Numbered from the stretch's first letter, positions 1 through 9,162 are shown. The stretch: DNA of 47,451 nt from Prevotellaceae bacterium (GCA_028723455.1 JAQYEW010000003.1:1-47451), one strand, 5' to 3'. The notes: generated from the letters alone by a model not told the origin. A program made the numbers and translations.

Positions 1-1017
1 GGAAGGGTTCTAATATGGTTGGTTTCGCTGAAGATGATTTCAGAAAAACCATTTTGTGGTTGGGGAGAATACGGTTTCTCTTCTTCGTACATGCGTACTC
101 AGGCAATATTTCTCAAGGATTTTCCAGAAGGAAGAATTTCTTATTTGGCGGACAACATTTCACACCCGTTTAACGAGTTCCTATTGGTTTGCATCAATTA
201 CGGTGTAATAGGTCTTGTTATACTTTTGTTTATGATAACTGTCCTTGCAAAACAGATTGTAAGCGGTCAAATTACACATAAAAGTCTTTACCTCGCCATA
301 CTGTCAACGCTGATTGTTTTGTCAATGTTTTCTTACCCATTTACTGTTCCTATTATCTGGCTTACAAGTACATTCCTAATATGTTCTGTCATTTGTAATT
401 ATTGTATGAATTCTTCCCCAATGCGTATCCCTATGGTTTCTCTGTTGGCTTTCACTATATTGTTACTTCTTTTTCAGAACAGACATATCTATCATGTATG
501 GCAATGGCAAAAAATACAAACCTCGTCATCTCCCATTGAGGTTACCCACAAACAATACCAACGACTGCATAGCCATCTTGACAGGAATCCTTCCTTCCTG
601 TACAATTATGGTGCATGGCTGCATTATAATGGTTATCATCAAGAAAGTTTATGCGTTCTTTCTGAATGTGTAAAAACTTATGATGACTATAACGTGGAAC
701 TACTGATTGCTGACAACTACAGAGAATTAGGAAAGACAAAGAAAGCCATAGAGATTTTTGAATATGCCAATGCCATGATTCCCTGCAGGTTTCTTCCTCT
801 ATATCATGAAATGAAAACACATGAAGCCAATGAAGACTATGATAGTGCAATTCGTATCGCAAAAAAAATTGTTAGCAAGCCTATAAAAATTGAACATTCA
901 GCCTCGGTAAAAAAAATCATACATGAAGCGGAGGACGTAATACACAAATGGGAGGCTGATTTGGGCGTTTTGAACGTGCATCAAGAAAATGAGGGACAAG
1001 ACAATCTAACCCCATAA
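1..1017 (+). CDS. O-antigen ligase-like membrane protein, C-terminal part (partial)
   Basis: The frame is open to the left edge, so the true start lies outside; the TTG at 19 is not a credible start. The first visible residues (GRVLIW, then SLKMISEKP and GWGEYGF) resemble the region before the large periplasmic loop of the Wzy_C/O-antigen ligase family, which joins polysaccharide chains to a lipid or protein acceptor at the inner membrane. About four hydrophobic segments follow (roughly residues 50-75, 90-108, 110-130 and 138-152 of the visible part). A soluble tail of about 170 residues then shows TPR-like helices, an arrangement common in Bacteroidetes ligase-family proteins. The gene is visibly more AT-rich than those from 3 kb onward, as is usual for surface polysaccharide loci. 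The family assignment is good; the acceptor and exact role cannot be told. Confidence 0.7.
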   Translation, partial: GRVLIWLVSLKMISEKPFCGWGEYGFSSSYMRTQAIFLKDFPEGRISYLADNISHPFNEFLLVCINYGVIGLVILLFMITVLAKQIVSGQITHKSLYLAILSTLIVLSMFSYPFTVPIIWLTSTFLICSVICNYCMNSSPMRIPMVSLLAFTILLLLFQNRHIYHVWQWQKIQTSSSPIEVTHKQYQRLHSHLDRNPSFLYNYGAWLHYNGYHQESLCVLSECVKTYDDYNVELLIADNYRELGKTKKAIEIFEYANAMIPCRFLPLYHEMKTHEANEDYDSAIRIAKKIVSKPIKIEHSASVKKIIHEAEDVIHKWEADLGVLNVHQENEGQDNLTP

Positions 1018-1047
1018 TTTTATGACGATACTTCATTTACCTGTCAT

Positions 1048-2784
1048 TCACCTATACGAGATGATATCACCATACACGAAATACTGCTGCCCATCCACCA
1101 TAACAAAAGGCATTTCTTCTCTGCCCGTAGTAAGGTTTTTGAGCCAATAAAGCTTGTTCTGAGGAACATCAATGAAAGCTACGTATTCATATTGTGCCAC
1201 TTGGATGCCACAAGACCGCCATTCACCGTCCCAGTAGAAAAGCTCGTAGCACTCTTGCGCATGAATGCCGTTATCTGCATTCAGAGGGGCGTATCGCACA
1301 CCAGTTACCATCTGTGGCTCCTTAAGCCATAGCGTAATATTTGGATAGGCACCGGGCGAGGTGGTCATGTTACCATCATATTCCGCTTTCCAAGACATCT
1401 TATCCCAACAGTCCTCATCCAGAAGTTTAACCAAATGACCCGAAAGTAGGATTGTATCCATAGGCCTCGTGATATGCAGGCGAGATGGGGATATGGCATT
1501 TGCGTAACCGAATGCACTGGGTGCAAGCCATTCCAATATGGAGATGTTTGCATGTGGATGCTCTTCTGGTGCTTGGAAACGATAGTATTGGTACTTACCG
1601 GTCTTGCCAAATGTCAGATCTTGCAACTGAGGCAGAGGTGCCTTAGTAATACGTTCCAGTACCACGGCATCACTGAAGTCCGGCTTATTTGCTCCCAAGA
1701 ATGTGCCTCCAACCAAATCCTCTGCCACTTGGATCATATTTGGTTTACGAGGAAATTTCCTCGTAAGTATTAAGTTGCCTTTTTCCGCTGAGGTGCAGAC
1801 ATTAGGCATGGGATGAATTACAGACCTTCCATGCTCCACCGTGACATAGAAGGGTTCACCAAAAGACTGATACACTTCACCTGGATAATAAACAGGGAAA
1901 TAAAGCAGACCTGGGATTACATACTCGAACGTCACTTTATTCTCTTTGATTTCTCCCCACGTAACGGGCATCAGGCCCTCACTGCAACGATTGAACGTAG
2001 CCAAATATGCCAGATGATTCGTAGTATTTTCCTTGAATGGAAGTGATAAGCGTGTAGTTGCACGCAATCGGCTTGTAACATCCTTGATACAAGGATCATT
2101 CAGAATTGGAGGTACAAACTCACCTTCTGCATGCAGGAAATAGGGTGTGTTGCGCTGTGCAGCGAAAGTAGTGCGGTACACATTTGCGGACTCCAGAAAT
2201 CCATCGCTATTCTCCACGGGCAACGAACTCTCCGGATTGAACACCTTCCATCGACCACTATCGGCCACGGCAACCATATAATGGCGGCCTTCATAGCTGC
2301 GATAGCAGATGTTATACTCCACAGCAGTTGGTAATCCGCAGGCACGAAGGATGTTGCAGCCATAACTGGCAATATCTACGCAATCATGAAAATCGCGAGT
2401 ATACAGGTCATATACACCCGCAGTCTCCTTGCGGGTGGTCTTACCTCCCATATCGCGTAGGTTTCCGATATGGGTATTATAGAAGTCAACGAAATCGGGA
2501 AGGTTCTTGGATTTGCAAGTGTTCAGATATTTTCCGAACATTTCGTGAAGCTCTGCACCACTCTGTAAAAATCCATAATCATTTACGCAGCGATAGGGTA
2601 ACAACAGCTCTTTGAAATCCTCGAATGTCAATCCCTTGGCATATTTCGAAGTGCGCCACCTATTGAATGCATTGTCAATATGTTCAATTAAAAAGACTGC
2701 GTCAACGATGTCTGCATCTGCCTGAGGGCTTCTCATAACCGTAGCATCAGGCAACGGGTGCTCCTTTATATATATGTATGCCAT
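1048..2784 (-). CDS. Transglutaminase-like domain protein, main part (probably the 3' part of a frameshifted gene)
   Basis: A 578-residue ORF with a transglutaminase-like core. A Cys lies near residue 135 (DFHDCVDIAS), a His near 168 (EGRHYMV) and an acidic/polar third position near 183-185 (FNPES), in the order of the Cys-His-Asp triad. The C-terminal half is beta-rich and probably a carbohydrate-binding or Ig-like region. Homologues as I know them are single exported lipoproteins of about 700-800 residues. Here the lipoprotein signal and N-terminal helical domain lie in the preceding ORF (2766-3200) in another frame, overlapping by 19 bases. Removing one TA unit from the TA run at 2767-2775 joins the two in frame, reading HTYIKEHPLP. 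The ATG at 2784 is therefore probably not a natural start, and this half alone would lack an export signal. Function is unknown beyond the fold. Confidence 0.75.
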   Translation of the reverse strand: MAYIYIKEHPLPDATVMRSPQADADIVDAVFLIEHIDNAFNRWRTSKYAKGLTFEDFKELLLPYRCVNDYGFLQSGAELHEMFGKYLNTCKSKNLPDFVDFYNTHIGNLRDMGGKTTRKETAGVYDLYTRDFHDCVDIASYGCNILRACGLPTAVEYNICYRSYEGRHYMVAVADSGRWKVFNPESSLPVENSDGFLESANVYRTTFAAQRNTPYFLHAEGEFVPPILNDPCIKDVTSRLRATTRLSLPFKENTTNHLAYLATFNRCSEGLMPVTWGEIKENKVTFEYVIPGLLYFPVYYPGEVYQSFGEPFYVTVEHGRSVIHPMPNVCTSAEKGNLILTRKFPRKPNMIQVAEDLVGGTFLGANKPDFSDAVVLERITKAPLPQLQDLTFGKTGKYQYYRFQAPEEHPHANISILEWLAPSAFGYANAISPSRLHITRPMDTILLSGHLVKLLDEDCWDKMSWKAEYDGNMTTSPGAYPNITLWLKEPQMVTGVRYAPLNADNGIHAQECYELFYWDGEWRSCGIQVAQYEYVAFIDVPQNKLYWLKNLTTGREEMPFVMVDGQQYFVYGDIISYR

Positions 2785-3200
2785 TTTTCCTTTAGACTAT
2801 TGATGCTGTCCCAAGGCATATTACCCATGGAAGCATCCTTGACCAGAGCATAGTACATACTGTCTACACTGCGGCGATACAAGTCCAGTGAGTCAGGGAC
2901 GGAGATAAGTTCCTCTCCGGTGGTATGATACTTCATGTTATCCAACAGGAACAGAGCTGCCTGATACTTCAACGTATCGCGGTCGACTAAACGGTAGTGT
3001 GCCAACACGTGCTGACGCAAGGACGCACGTTGGAAACAGCCAGATGAATCGCAACAGGACAAGACAAGGATGCAAAGCAAAGAGCAAACGGAAAGTTTAC
3101 GTTTGAATATCAAAGCAGAGAACAAAAGCAACAAAAAGTCGATACACGGCACACACGCTGGGCCACAATCCATTTGGTCAAATTGACGGGAAAACTTCAT
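2766..3200 (-). CDS. Hybrid ORF: C39-peptidase start fused to the lipoprotein N-terminus of the transglutaminase-like protein
   Basis: The best start is the ATG at 3200, three bases after the stop of the outer membrane protein gene, so the two are probably co-transcribed. The first residues (MKFSRQFDQMDCGPACV) match the opening of C39 peptidase-ABC exporters, including the catalytic Cys in DCGPAC. The next part does not continue as that family, where a segment like RMIAxYYGK is expected. Instead there is a hydrophobic stretch, then KLSVCSLLCILVLSCC, which looks like a lipoprotein signal with a lipobox. A helical region follows that resembles the N-terminal domain of Bacteroidetes transglutaminase-like lipoproteins (QAALFLLDNM). 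The ORF ends at a TAA created inside a TA repeat at 2766-2768. I read it as a deletion junction near 3150 that removed an exporter gene and fused its start to the next gene. Confidence 0.6.
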   Translation of the reverse strand: MKFSRQFDQMDCGPACVPCIDFLLLLFSALIFKRKLSVCSLLCILVLSCCDSSGCFQRASLRQHVLAHYRLVDRDTLKYQAALFLLDNMKYHTTGEELISVPDSLDLYRRSVDSMYYALVKDASMGNMPWDSINSLKEKWHTYI

Positions 3201-3202
3201 GT

Positions 3203-6121
3203 CTATACTTTCTTCTTGGGTATGATATTGAAACGGTACGCTACATGAAGCATCACGTAGCGTGGCTGTGAATTGACCCATGTTTCAGTGCGCCCCTGCG
3301 CATTGACAGCATGTTGCACGTTGCTTATTTGACCGAGCAGGTCCACGGCATTGAGTTTGAAGGTCAAGTTGCCGTGCAGAATGCTCTTGGCCAGCGAAGC
3401 GTTCCACACCCAACTGGCGGTGTTAAGCGTGCGGTCGCTATAGCCCCGTCGGCTATAGAGGGTCATGTCGGTGGCAAGTTGCCAATTCTGCGGCAGATTA
3501 ACGGTGGCGTTAGTACCACCTACGATGTCGAACGCGGAGATATTTTCGTAACCGGCACGCGGCGAACGGCTATCGAGCCACGATACGCTTCCACGTATGC
3601 CGAACGAGTGTTTGTTTACGCGGTAGGTAAGCGACATCTGCTCACCCAGCGTAAGATTGTTTACCACGCTGCGTTCAAGCGCCTCGCTGTCGGTCGCATA
3701 GTCCACGGAGTGGACATAATAGGCTGTGCTGACAGTCTGAAATTGGAAAGCTTCTCCCTTTCCGAACGGTATGTTATACTGAACAGAACCGAAAGTGTTC
3801 CAGTTGCCGTTAATGTTATGGGGAATCCACGTGCTGACCTGTGTCGTGCGGTTGTAAAGACGTGCCTGGGCAATGGCGTTATCAGTGCAGCTGTAGCTTG
3901 CGAAGAGCACTACATTTCTGCGGTGCCTCTTGTTGAACCTTGCGAAGCGTGCGTTCACATTGTGAGTCGCAGCCTTACGCAGACCAGGATTGTTCACATA
4001 GATGTTCGTCGGGTCACTGTCGTTGACGGTGCCGAGCTGGTAGTAGACGCTGGGGACGGACTGTGAAAAACTGTAGTTCCCCTCCACTTCGATACGTGTC
4101 GTCTGTGCGTCGTCTTTGTACTTCAATTTAACAGAGGGGGAGAATCGGCTGGAGTTACGCGTAACCAGGGTGTCGAGCTGCGCTTTGTCATAGTCCAAAC
4201 GTTCGTGGCGGATGTCCTCGCGAAGCGAAATGATTGCGTCATACCGCCTACCAGACGTGATGCTCGGCAGAAACATGTACATGAAGGTCAGCCTGGGGCT
4301 GTACACTTGTTGCGACAGGTCAGAGACATACGTATTCCTGAGGTCGGCCGCCAACTGTTCCTTGCGGATAGCCGAGGGCGGAAGTATCGCGTTGGCATTC
4401 TCGCCATTGGCAAACTCCTCGTGCAGATGGTGCAGGGTGTTAGCCTGGTCATAGTGCTGGAAGTCGTATTTCAGTTCGGGGGCAATGACGTAGTAATGCC
4501 CTGCGCCACGCTGGTAAGGCATGTAGTTCCAATTATACGTAACATCCACACTAATGCTGTGGGTCTTTGAGACATAGTCCGCGCTTTTCTGCCAGTTGTC
4601 CCCGTATCCCGGCTTGGGAGAGGAGATGCCGTAAACGCGGTTAAACGAGCTCAAGGCGTGATTCGTATCCCGGCGATAGTTGGCTGCCAGCGACAGTTGG
4701 ATATTATCTCTCGTGCTGGGAAAGGATAGCGTTGCATTTGCTGTCAGGTCGGCTTTCAGCCAGTCTGACTTTCCTTTCCGGTCGTTGCCAATGCGGTGGA
4801 GCAGATTGCGCGCGAACGCAGACGAGAGGCCGTTAGAATGGAAGAGCGAGTCGAGCGACTGTTCAAGGTAGTCCTCAACGGGATTGGCGGTGAACTGTGC
4901 TTGTCGGCTGATGCTTGAGAAATCGTTTTTCAGGTAATCTACCGAAGGCTTCACTTCGAGGTACATGCGGTCAGCAGAATACTGGTACTGATGGGACGAG
5001 AGCAAGTGAATCTTGCGCTCGTTTTTTAACGAACGGGTGCGTTCGAAAATGTCTCCATCCTCAAAGAAGAGCACGTTGCTCCCCTTACGCTCTGTCTTGG
5101 GCTCCTCGTGCGTAAGTGTAACGTTTCCGAAAAGTTTCGTGCGGTCGCGCGAATACAAATAGTCCAATCCGCCCATTTTCACATCCAGTTCGCCGTCCTG
5201 TGCCCAGCCTCCGTTCCACTGTCCCGAGCTGCTGCCCATCTGTGTATCCTTGATATTGTTTAGGTTGGCAAATGCGGCCATGCGTAACTTTCCGCTGTAG
5301 CCCATGCCGAAAGCCTTGCCCAGATAGCGGTCAGAGGGTCGGCCATACCCTCCTTCAACATTGCCGAGCCACCCTGTGGAGTATGCTTTTTTCAGGATTA
5401 CATCCATCACCATGTGTTCGTCCTCGCCTACGGCCTTCTGTCCGTTTACCTTTGCGCGGAGGTAGGAGTCATTCGAAGAGCGGTCATATACCTTGATGTT
5501 CTTCACGGTGTAGGCAGGCAGATTTTCAAGAGCCACTTTGGGATTGCCCGCAAAGAAATCCTCCCCATTTACCATCAGACTTTCGATGAATTTCCCGTTT
5601 ACCTTGATTTGTCCATCTCTCAGTTCCGCACCGGGAAGCTGGGCCACAAGTGCGTCGAGCATGGAGCCTTCAGCAAGGTCGAAAGCTGCGGCATCGTAAA
5701 CCACGGTGTCGCCCCTCATGACCATCTTGATGCGAGTGGCACGCACAACCACCTCATTCATTTGCCTTTCCTTTATCTTCTTTAGCCACAGAGTGCCAAT
5801 TCCGAAAGTGGTATTGCGTTTAGTCGTTACCTCGAAATCCTTGCTGGCTTCCATATAACCTTCTTTTTCAGCCAAAACGGTGAATTTACCCACGCGAAAA
5901 TCAAATTCCATGCCATAGGTATTGCTTTCTCTGTCATTCTTCACGATTTCGTAAGGTATCTGTATGCTATCATTGAAATAGATGCTGATCTTTGGATTTT
6001 CAATGTTTTTCCCGCTAACCTCTTCGTTGACCCCAAAAAGGACAATACATTTTTGGGCAAAGGCCGAATTCAACTGACATACCATTAAAAAAGGTATAAG
6101 AACAAACTTTTTTATATACAT
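3203..6121 (-). CDS. Outer membrane beta-barrel protein, TonB-receptor-like
   Basis: The chosen start is the ATG at 6121, which gives a clean signal peptide (MYIKKFVLIPFLMVCQLNSAFAQ); upstream in-frame residues would spoil it. After the signal comes a carboxypeptidase-regulatory-like beta domain (about residues 20-120). A plug-like segment follows (about 120-240) with NEVVVRATRIKMVMRGDTVVYDA and VNGEDFFAGNPK, then a long barrel of about 700 residues rich in alternating aromatic strands (OMP_b-brl_3-type). Such proteins sit in the outer membrane of Bacteroidetes; the substrate is unknown. The downstream ORF begins as a C39 exporter peptidase, which suggests this protein was once paired with a peptide export system. 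A Bacteroidetes-type promoter lies about 95 bases upstream. Confidence 0.8.
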   Translation of the reverse strand: MYIKKFVLIPFLMVCQLNSAFAQKCIVLFGVNEEVSGKNIENPKISIYFNDSIQIPYEIVKNDRESNTYGMEFDFRVGKFTVLAEKEGYMEASKDFEVTTKRNTTFGIGTLWLKKIKERQMNEVVVRATRIKMVMRGDTVVYDAAAFDLAEGSMLDALVAQLPGAELRDGQIKVNGKFIESLMVNGEDFFAGNPKVALENLPAYTVKNIKVYDRSSNDSYLRAKVNGQKAVGEDEHMVMDVILKKAYSTGWLGNVEGGYGRPSDRYLGKAFGMGYSGKLRMAAFANLNNIKDTQMGSSSGQWNGGWAQDGELDVKMGGLDYLYSRDRTKLFGNVTLTHEEPKTERKGSNVLFFEDGDIFERTRSLKNERKIHLLSSHQYQYSADRMYLEVKPSVDYLKNDFSSISRQAQFTANPVEDYLEQSLDSLFHSNGLSSAFARNLLHRIGNDRKGKSDWLKADLTANATLSFPSTRDNIQLSLAANYRRDTNHALSSFNRVYGISSPKPGYGDNWQKSADYVSKTHSISVDVTYNWNYMPYQRGAGHYYVIAPELKYDFQHYDQANTLHHLHEEFANGENANAILPPSAIRKEQLAADLRNTYVSDLSQQVYSPRLTFMYMFLPSITSGRRYDAIISLREDIRHERLDYDKAQLDTLVTRNSSRFSPSVKLKYKDDAQTTRIEVEGNYSFSQSVPSVYYQLGTVNDSDPTNIYVNNPGLRKAATHNVNARFARFNKRHRRNVVLFASYSCTDNAIAQARLYNRTTQVSTWIPHNINGNWNTFGSVQYNIPFGKGEAFQFQTVSTAYYVHSVDYATDSEALERSVVNNLTLGEQMSLTYRVNKHSFGIRGSVSWLDSRSPRAGYENISAFDIVGGTNATVNLPQNWQLATDMTLYSRRGYSDRTLNTASWVWNASLAKSILHGNLTFKLNAVDLLGQISNVQHAVNAQGRTETWVNSQPRYVMLHVAYRFNIIPKKKV

Positions 6122-6215
6122 GTTTTTCAATAATAAAACGGACCAGGCCTGCACTTTCAAAGAGGAAATTAACGTGCGCTTGATGAATTATTAAGATTGC
6201 AATGATTACCGACGA

Positions 6216-6246
6216 CAAAAATACTGATTATTTTTGTATCACCAAT
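6216..6246 (-). promoter_or_regulatory. Bacteroidetes-type promoter for the outer membrane protein gene
   Basis: On the minus strand TATTTTTG (6223-6216) fits the -7 consensus TAnnTTTG. ATTG (6246-6243) lies 19 bases upstream at the -33 position. The leader to the ATG at 6121 would be about 90 bases. Confidence 0.6.
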
Positions 6247-6319
6247 ATTTTTTTCTAATTTTATTAAAGAATGTTGAGTCATCTGTATCACGTCTCTAAG
6301 CCTCATCACACAGAAACAC

Positions 6320-6381
6320 AGCACAGGCGGTCCCCCATTCCCCAAAAGTGTCATTTGGGAAGATGGGGGACCGCCTGTGCT
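6320..6381 (-). terminator. Very long perfect hairpin downstream of the amylase and small-peptide genes
   Basis: AGCACAGGCGGTCCCCCAT (6320-6338) is exactly complementary to 6363-6381, a 19-base stem. Inside it CCCAAA (6341-6346) can pair with TTTGGG (6354-6359). It begins 8 bases after the stop of the 53-codon gene. There is no long T run on either side, only TGTTTCTGTG on the minus strand, so termination is plausible but the length is unusual for a simple terminator. Confidence 0.6.
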
Positions 6382-6388
6382 GCATCAG

Positions 6389-6550
6389 TTAGAAGTCGTG
6401 GTCAAAGACAGACTCCCGGGCGCCTACTTCCTCGCCGTTGTCCGAGACATCATTATTAGAGGGGGCTGCTGTGTCAATGCTGAACGCCATCATGCGTTCC
6501 ACATCCAGCTCCATGACATCGATGGTGGGGGTGATATATGTTTTTCTCAT
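6389..6550 (-). CDS. Small 53-residue peptide of the MxKTYxxPT type
   Basis: The ATG at 6550 follows the amylase stop (6559-6561) by eight bases. It opens a 53-codon frame starting MRKTYITPTIDVMELDVERM and ending in an acidic tail (SVFDHDF, with NNDVSDNGEE in the middle). Short peptides starting MKKTYxxPTxxV with an acidic, disordered end are common in Prevotella and relatives, often right behind genes for secreted or surface proteins; this is from memory, not a search. No signal peptide or membrane segment is visible and the function is unknown. Its position in the amylase transcript and before the long hairpin supports it being real. The plus-strand ORF across this stretch is a shadow. Confidence 0.6.
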   Translation of the reverse strand: MRKTYITPTIDVMELDVERMMAFSIDTAAPSNNDVSDNGEEVGARESVFDHDF

Positions 6551-6558
6551 AACGGTTC

Positions 6559-9111
6559 TTATTTGATGATTACTTTGCGGTTGTTTTGAATATAGATGCC
6601 CTTGGGCAAAGCGGCGGCATTGCCCTTGCCGCTTAGGCGCGTGCCACCCAAGGTAAAGATGCCGGTATGCGCAGCACCTGGCTCGAAGACGGCCTTGAGA
6701 CCCGTTGTCATGTCTGTTGCCAGTTCAAAGCGAGACAATCGGGCTTCTCCGCCCAAGGTGGTGCTGAAATAAGAGCGATAGGGCTTGAGCGTCATTCCCT
6801 TGGTGGTACCCGCCTTGCTAAAACCGCCATCACTGGCACGGAAAGCATAATACGTTGTGGCGGCATCCGAAACAAGCGATCTTTGAGCGGTGTTGGCATG
6901 GAAGACAAAACGGCCATGGCCTACGGATTGGGGTTCTCCATTCTGCACGGGTTTGCTGTTGAATGCAGCAAAGCTTTGCCCTGTTGCGTCAGCGATGAAC
7001 ACATAGGGCTGATAAGCCTCCATGCTGCTTACGCTGGTAAACTTGAGCACGCCAGCCTCCTCTGAGGTAAACGCATAGACTGTTCCTTGAAGAGAGTTTG
7101 TCTCCTCTTCGTTCAGGTCGAAGGGCAGGCAGATGGTAGCGGGAACGTTCTGCGTAAAGGTGCGTCCTAAGACGTTGTCGTTGATGGCCGTGTTGTCAAG
7201 GGCTGTATAAAGATAGCCCGTGGTGGCATAGGCGGCACCGTTGACGAAACCAAGGTCTGCGGTCTTCGGCTGGTCATTTCCTTGATTGAAGATGATGTTC
7301 GTGGGCTGGGTTGCCTCCGCGCCCGTATAGGTCCACTTCCAGATGTTATTACCGTCCTTGTCCTGCCCTACAATGGCACACGCCTCTCCCGGCCATGTGC
7401 CGCCCGTATAGATCGTGCTGCCACTCCATGCCCAGGCATTGACCGATGTCCATGACGCGGGAGCAACGAAATAGGCATAGGTGCCTTCCGAAGCCGTGAG
7501 GGTTTCGATGGGCTTCGTGTTTACGCTGGCCGTAACGTTGTTGTAGCCCGTGCCGCCGTCATAGGTAAAGTAGCTGTCGGCACTGATACCCGTAATATTA
7601 GCCGTTTGAGGGGTACCTGTTCCCCTATTTAAAATGACATTGATGCTGGGTTCGGTGGTGGCGAAGGTAGCATAGTAATAGCGTTCTGCGCCCACATACT
7701 TTTGATTTGCGAGCACCGTGCCGGGCCATTCTCCGTTCAGTATCACATTACCATTCGTCCAGGCATAGAGGTTGGGGGCGGCATCCGCTTTTACATAGAC
7801 CGTTATTGTCTTTACCTCGTCGGTGGAAATATAGAACGCATAGTTGGGATTCTCGGGTGTTCCCGAAGAAACTAATCTGTAGCCCACAGGATTGAAGTTG
7901 CTGATGTATCCGCTGGTTACAAGGATATTGCGGTTCTCGCCCTGCACCACGGTTACGTAGCCACCGCCCTCGGTGTGCTGGGCGATAATCTTGCTGGTGT
8001 TGCTGATGCCGGCCTCCCTGCGCGCGTCAATCATCTTCTTCAGTTCTTCCTTATGCGCCGTCCAGTGAGGCCAGAAGATACAGGGCGTTCCGGGCAACGC
8101 CAGAATAAAGGCATTGGCCGCCAGCACATTGCTGTTCAACTTGTTGGCATCGCGGTTGGTGTCGTGGTTCTCCACGAAGGTTACGGCATACTGGCTCAAA
8201 CTGGCGTCAGCGGCCATGCCCTTGTCGCTGAGGTCCCATTTGTTGCCGCCGAAGTATTCGTTGATTTTGAACTTCAAGCCAAAATCGAAAGCGGCAGAAC
8301 TGTAGCCTGTGTTCTTGACCCATGCCTCAACACTGGCCTTGTCGTCAAAATACTCGCCTACGGAGAACGTGGGGTTCGACGCGCTGTTGTACTCACGGAC
8401 ATACGAAGCGGCAAAACCCTTGACCATGTCGTAGCGGAACCCGGCATAACCCAGTTCGTCGCGAAGATAATCAAGATAAGTCTTGATGTTCTGACGCACC
8501 GTGGCATTGGTGTGGTCCAGGTCGCGGAAGCCGTCGAAGTTGTCGCCGGTATCGGCAGCGCCCGTCAATTTTCCGCGCACGGGGCTGCCGGGGTTGCTGT
8601 TGGCCTCGTCGTTGTTGCACACCTCAGGATAAGCCGCATCGGTATAGTTCCATTGGATCTTATAGCTTTTACCACTGGCCGTAACGTTTTCCTGGGGGAA
8701 GTCAGCCCAACTGTTCAGGCCGTTCTTGTGGTTCACCACTACGTCCTCGATAATACCAGTACCCTTCTGTTTGAAGGTGTTGATCATCGTCCTCAACTCC
8801 TGTTCCGTGCCGAAGCAGCTGTTGTGCTGCAACCAGAAGCAAGGGTCGTAGCCCATGCTTTGGGACGAGGGGTCGTGATGAAACGAAGAGGTTGTCCCCG
8901 AATTGGGAATCCAAATCAGGCTGAAATACCTGGAAAGCTCGTCGCTTTGCTGTGTAAGCTGCGACCATGATGTTTCGTTGTAAGAATCCCATGCAAATCC
9001 TTGCAACATCACACCCTTGTAGTTGGCCGGCCACCCTTGGGCAAAGGCCATGCCTGCTCCGGTCAGGAGGAAAGACGCAACTACAGCAACAGTTTGTAGT
9101 CTTTTTTTCAT
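6559..9111 (-). CDS. Secreted GH13 alpha-amylase with two starch-binding modules
   Basis: Starting at the ATG at 9111 gives a signal peptide (MKKRLQTVAVVASF...GAGMAFAQ). The catalytic (beta/alpha)8 domain spans about residues 26-440. It has the four GH13 regions: EDVVVNH near 122-128, GFRYDMVKGF with nucleophile Asp228, VGEYFD with acid/base Glu253, and FVENHDT with Asp317. Two beta modules follow (about 470-560 and 575-665) with LYAWTNG...NGEWPG and AWAWSG...GGTWPG signatures of CBM26-type starch-binding modules. The end (LPKGIYIQNNRKVIIK) resembles the C-terminal sorting tail of type IX secretion cargo. It should hydrolyse internal alpha-1,4 bonds of starch outside the cell. The glycogen cluster at 29-34 kb handles the same polymer type inside. 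The long antisense ORF here is a shadow. Confidence 0.92.
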   Translation of the reverse strand: MKKRLQTVAVVASFLLTGAGMAFAQGWPANYKGVMLQGFAWDSYNETSWSQLTQQSDELSRYFSLIWIPNSGTTSSFHHDPSSQSMGYDPCFWLQHNSCFGTEQELRTMINTFKQKGTGIIEDVVVNHKNGLNSWADFPQENVTASGKSYKIQWNYTDAAYPEVCNNDEANSNPGSPVRGKLTGAADTGDNFDGFRDLDHTNATVRQNIKTYLDYLRDELGYAGFRYDMVKGFAASYVREYNSASNPTFSVGEYFDDKASVEAWVKNTGYSSAAFDFGLKFKINEYFGGNKWDLSDKGMAADASLSQYAVTFVENHDTNRDANKLNSNVLAANAFILALPGTPCIFWPHWTAHKEELKKMIDARREAGISNTSKIIAQHTEGGGYVTVVQGENRNILVTSGYISNFNPVGYRLVSSGTPENPNYAFYISTDEVKTITVYVKADAAPNLYAWTNGNVILNGEWPGTVLANQKYVGAERYYYATFATTEPSINVILNRGTGTPQTANITGISADSYFTYDGGTGYNNVTASVNTKPIETLTASEGTYAYFVAPASWTSVNAWAWSGSTIYTGGTWPGEACAIVGQDKDGNNIWKWTYTGAEATQPTNIIFNQGNDQPKTADLGFVNGAAYATTGYLYTALDNTAINDNVLGRTFTQNVPATICLPFDLNEEETNSLQGTVYAFTSEEAGVLKFTSVSSMEAYQPYVFIADATGQSFAAFNSKPVQNGEPQSVGHGRFVFHANTAQRSLVSDAATTYYAFRASDGGFSKAGTTKGMTLKPYRSYFSTTLGGEARLSRFELATDMTTGLKAVFEPGAAHTGIFTLGGTRLSGKGNAAALPKGIYIQNNRKVIIK

Positions 9112-9162
9112 CAGATTGATTTTTATAGGTTTGTTTTTATGTGTTTTGGCATTATACCGATG

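Noticed and set aside
3311..4066. 251-codon plus-strand ORF opposite the outer membrane protein
   Set aside because: Antisense to a clear beta-barrel sequence, with no recognisable domain.
7975..8970. 331-codon plus-strand ORF inside the amylase gene
   Set aside because: It is fully antisense to a GH13 gene with all catalytic motifs, and its own sequence shows no family pattern.
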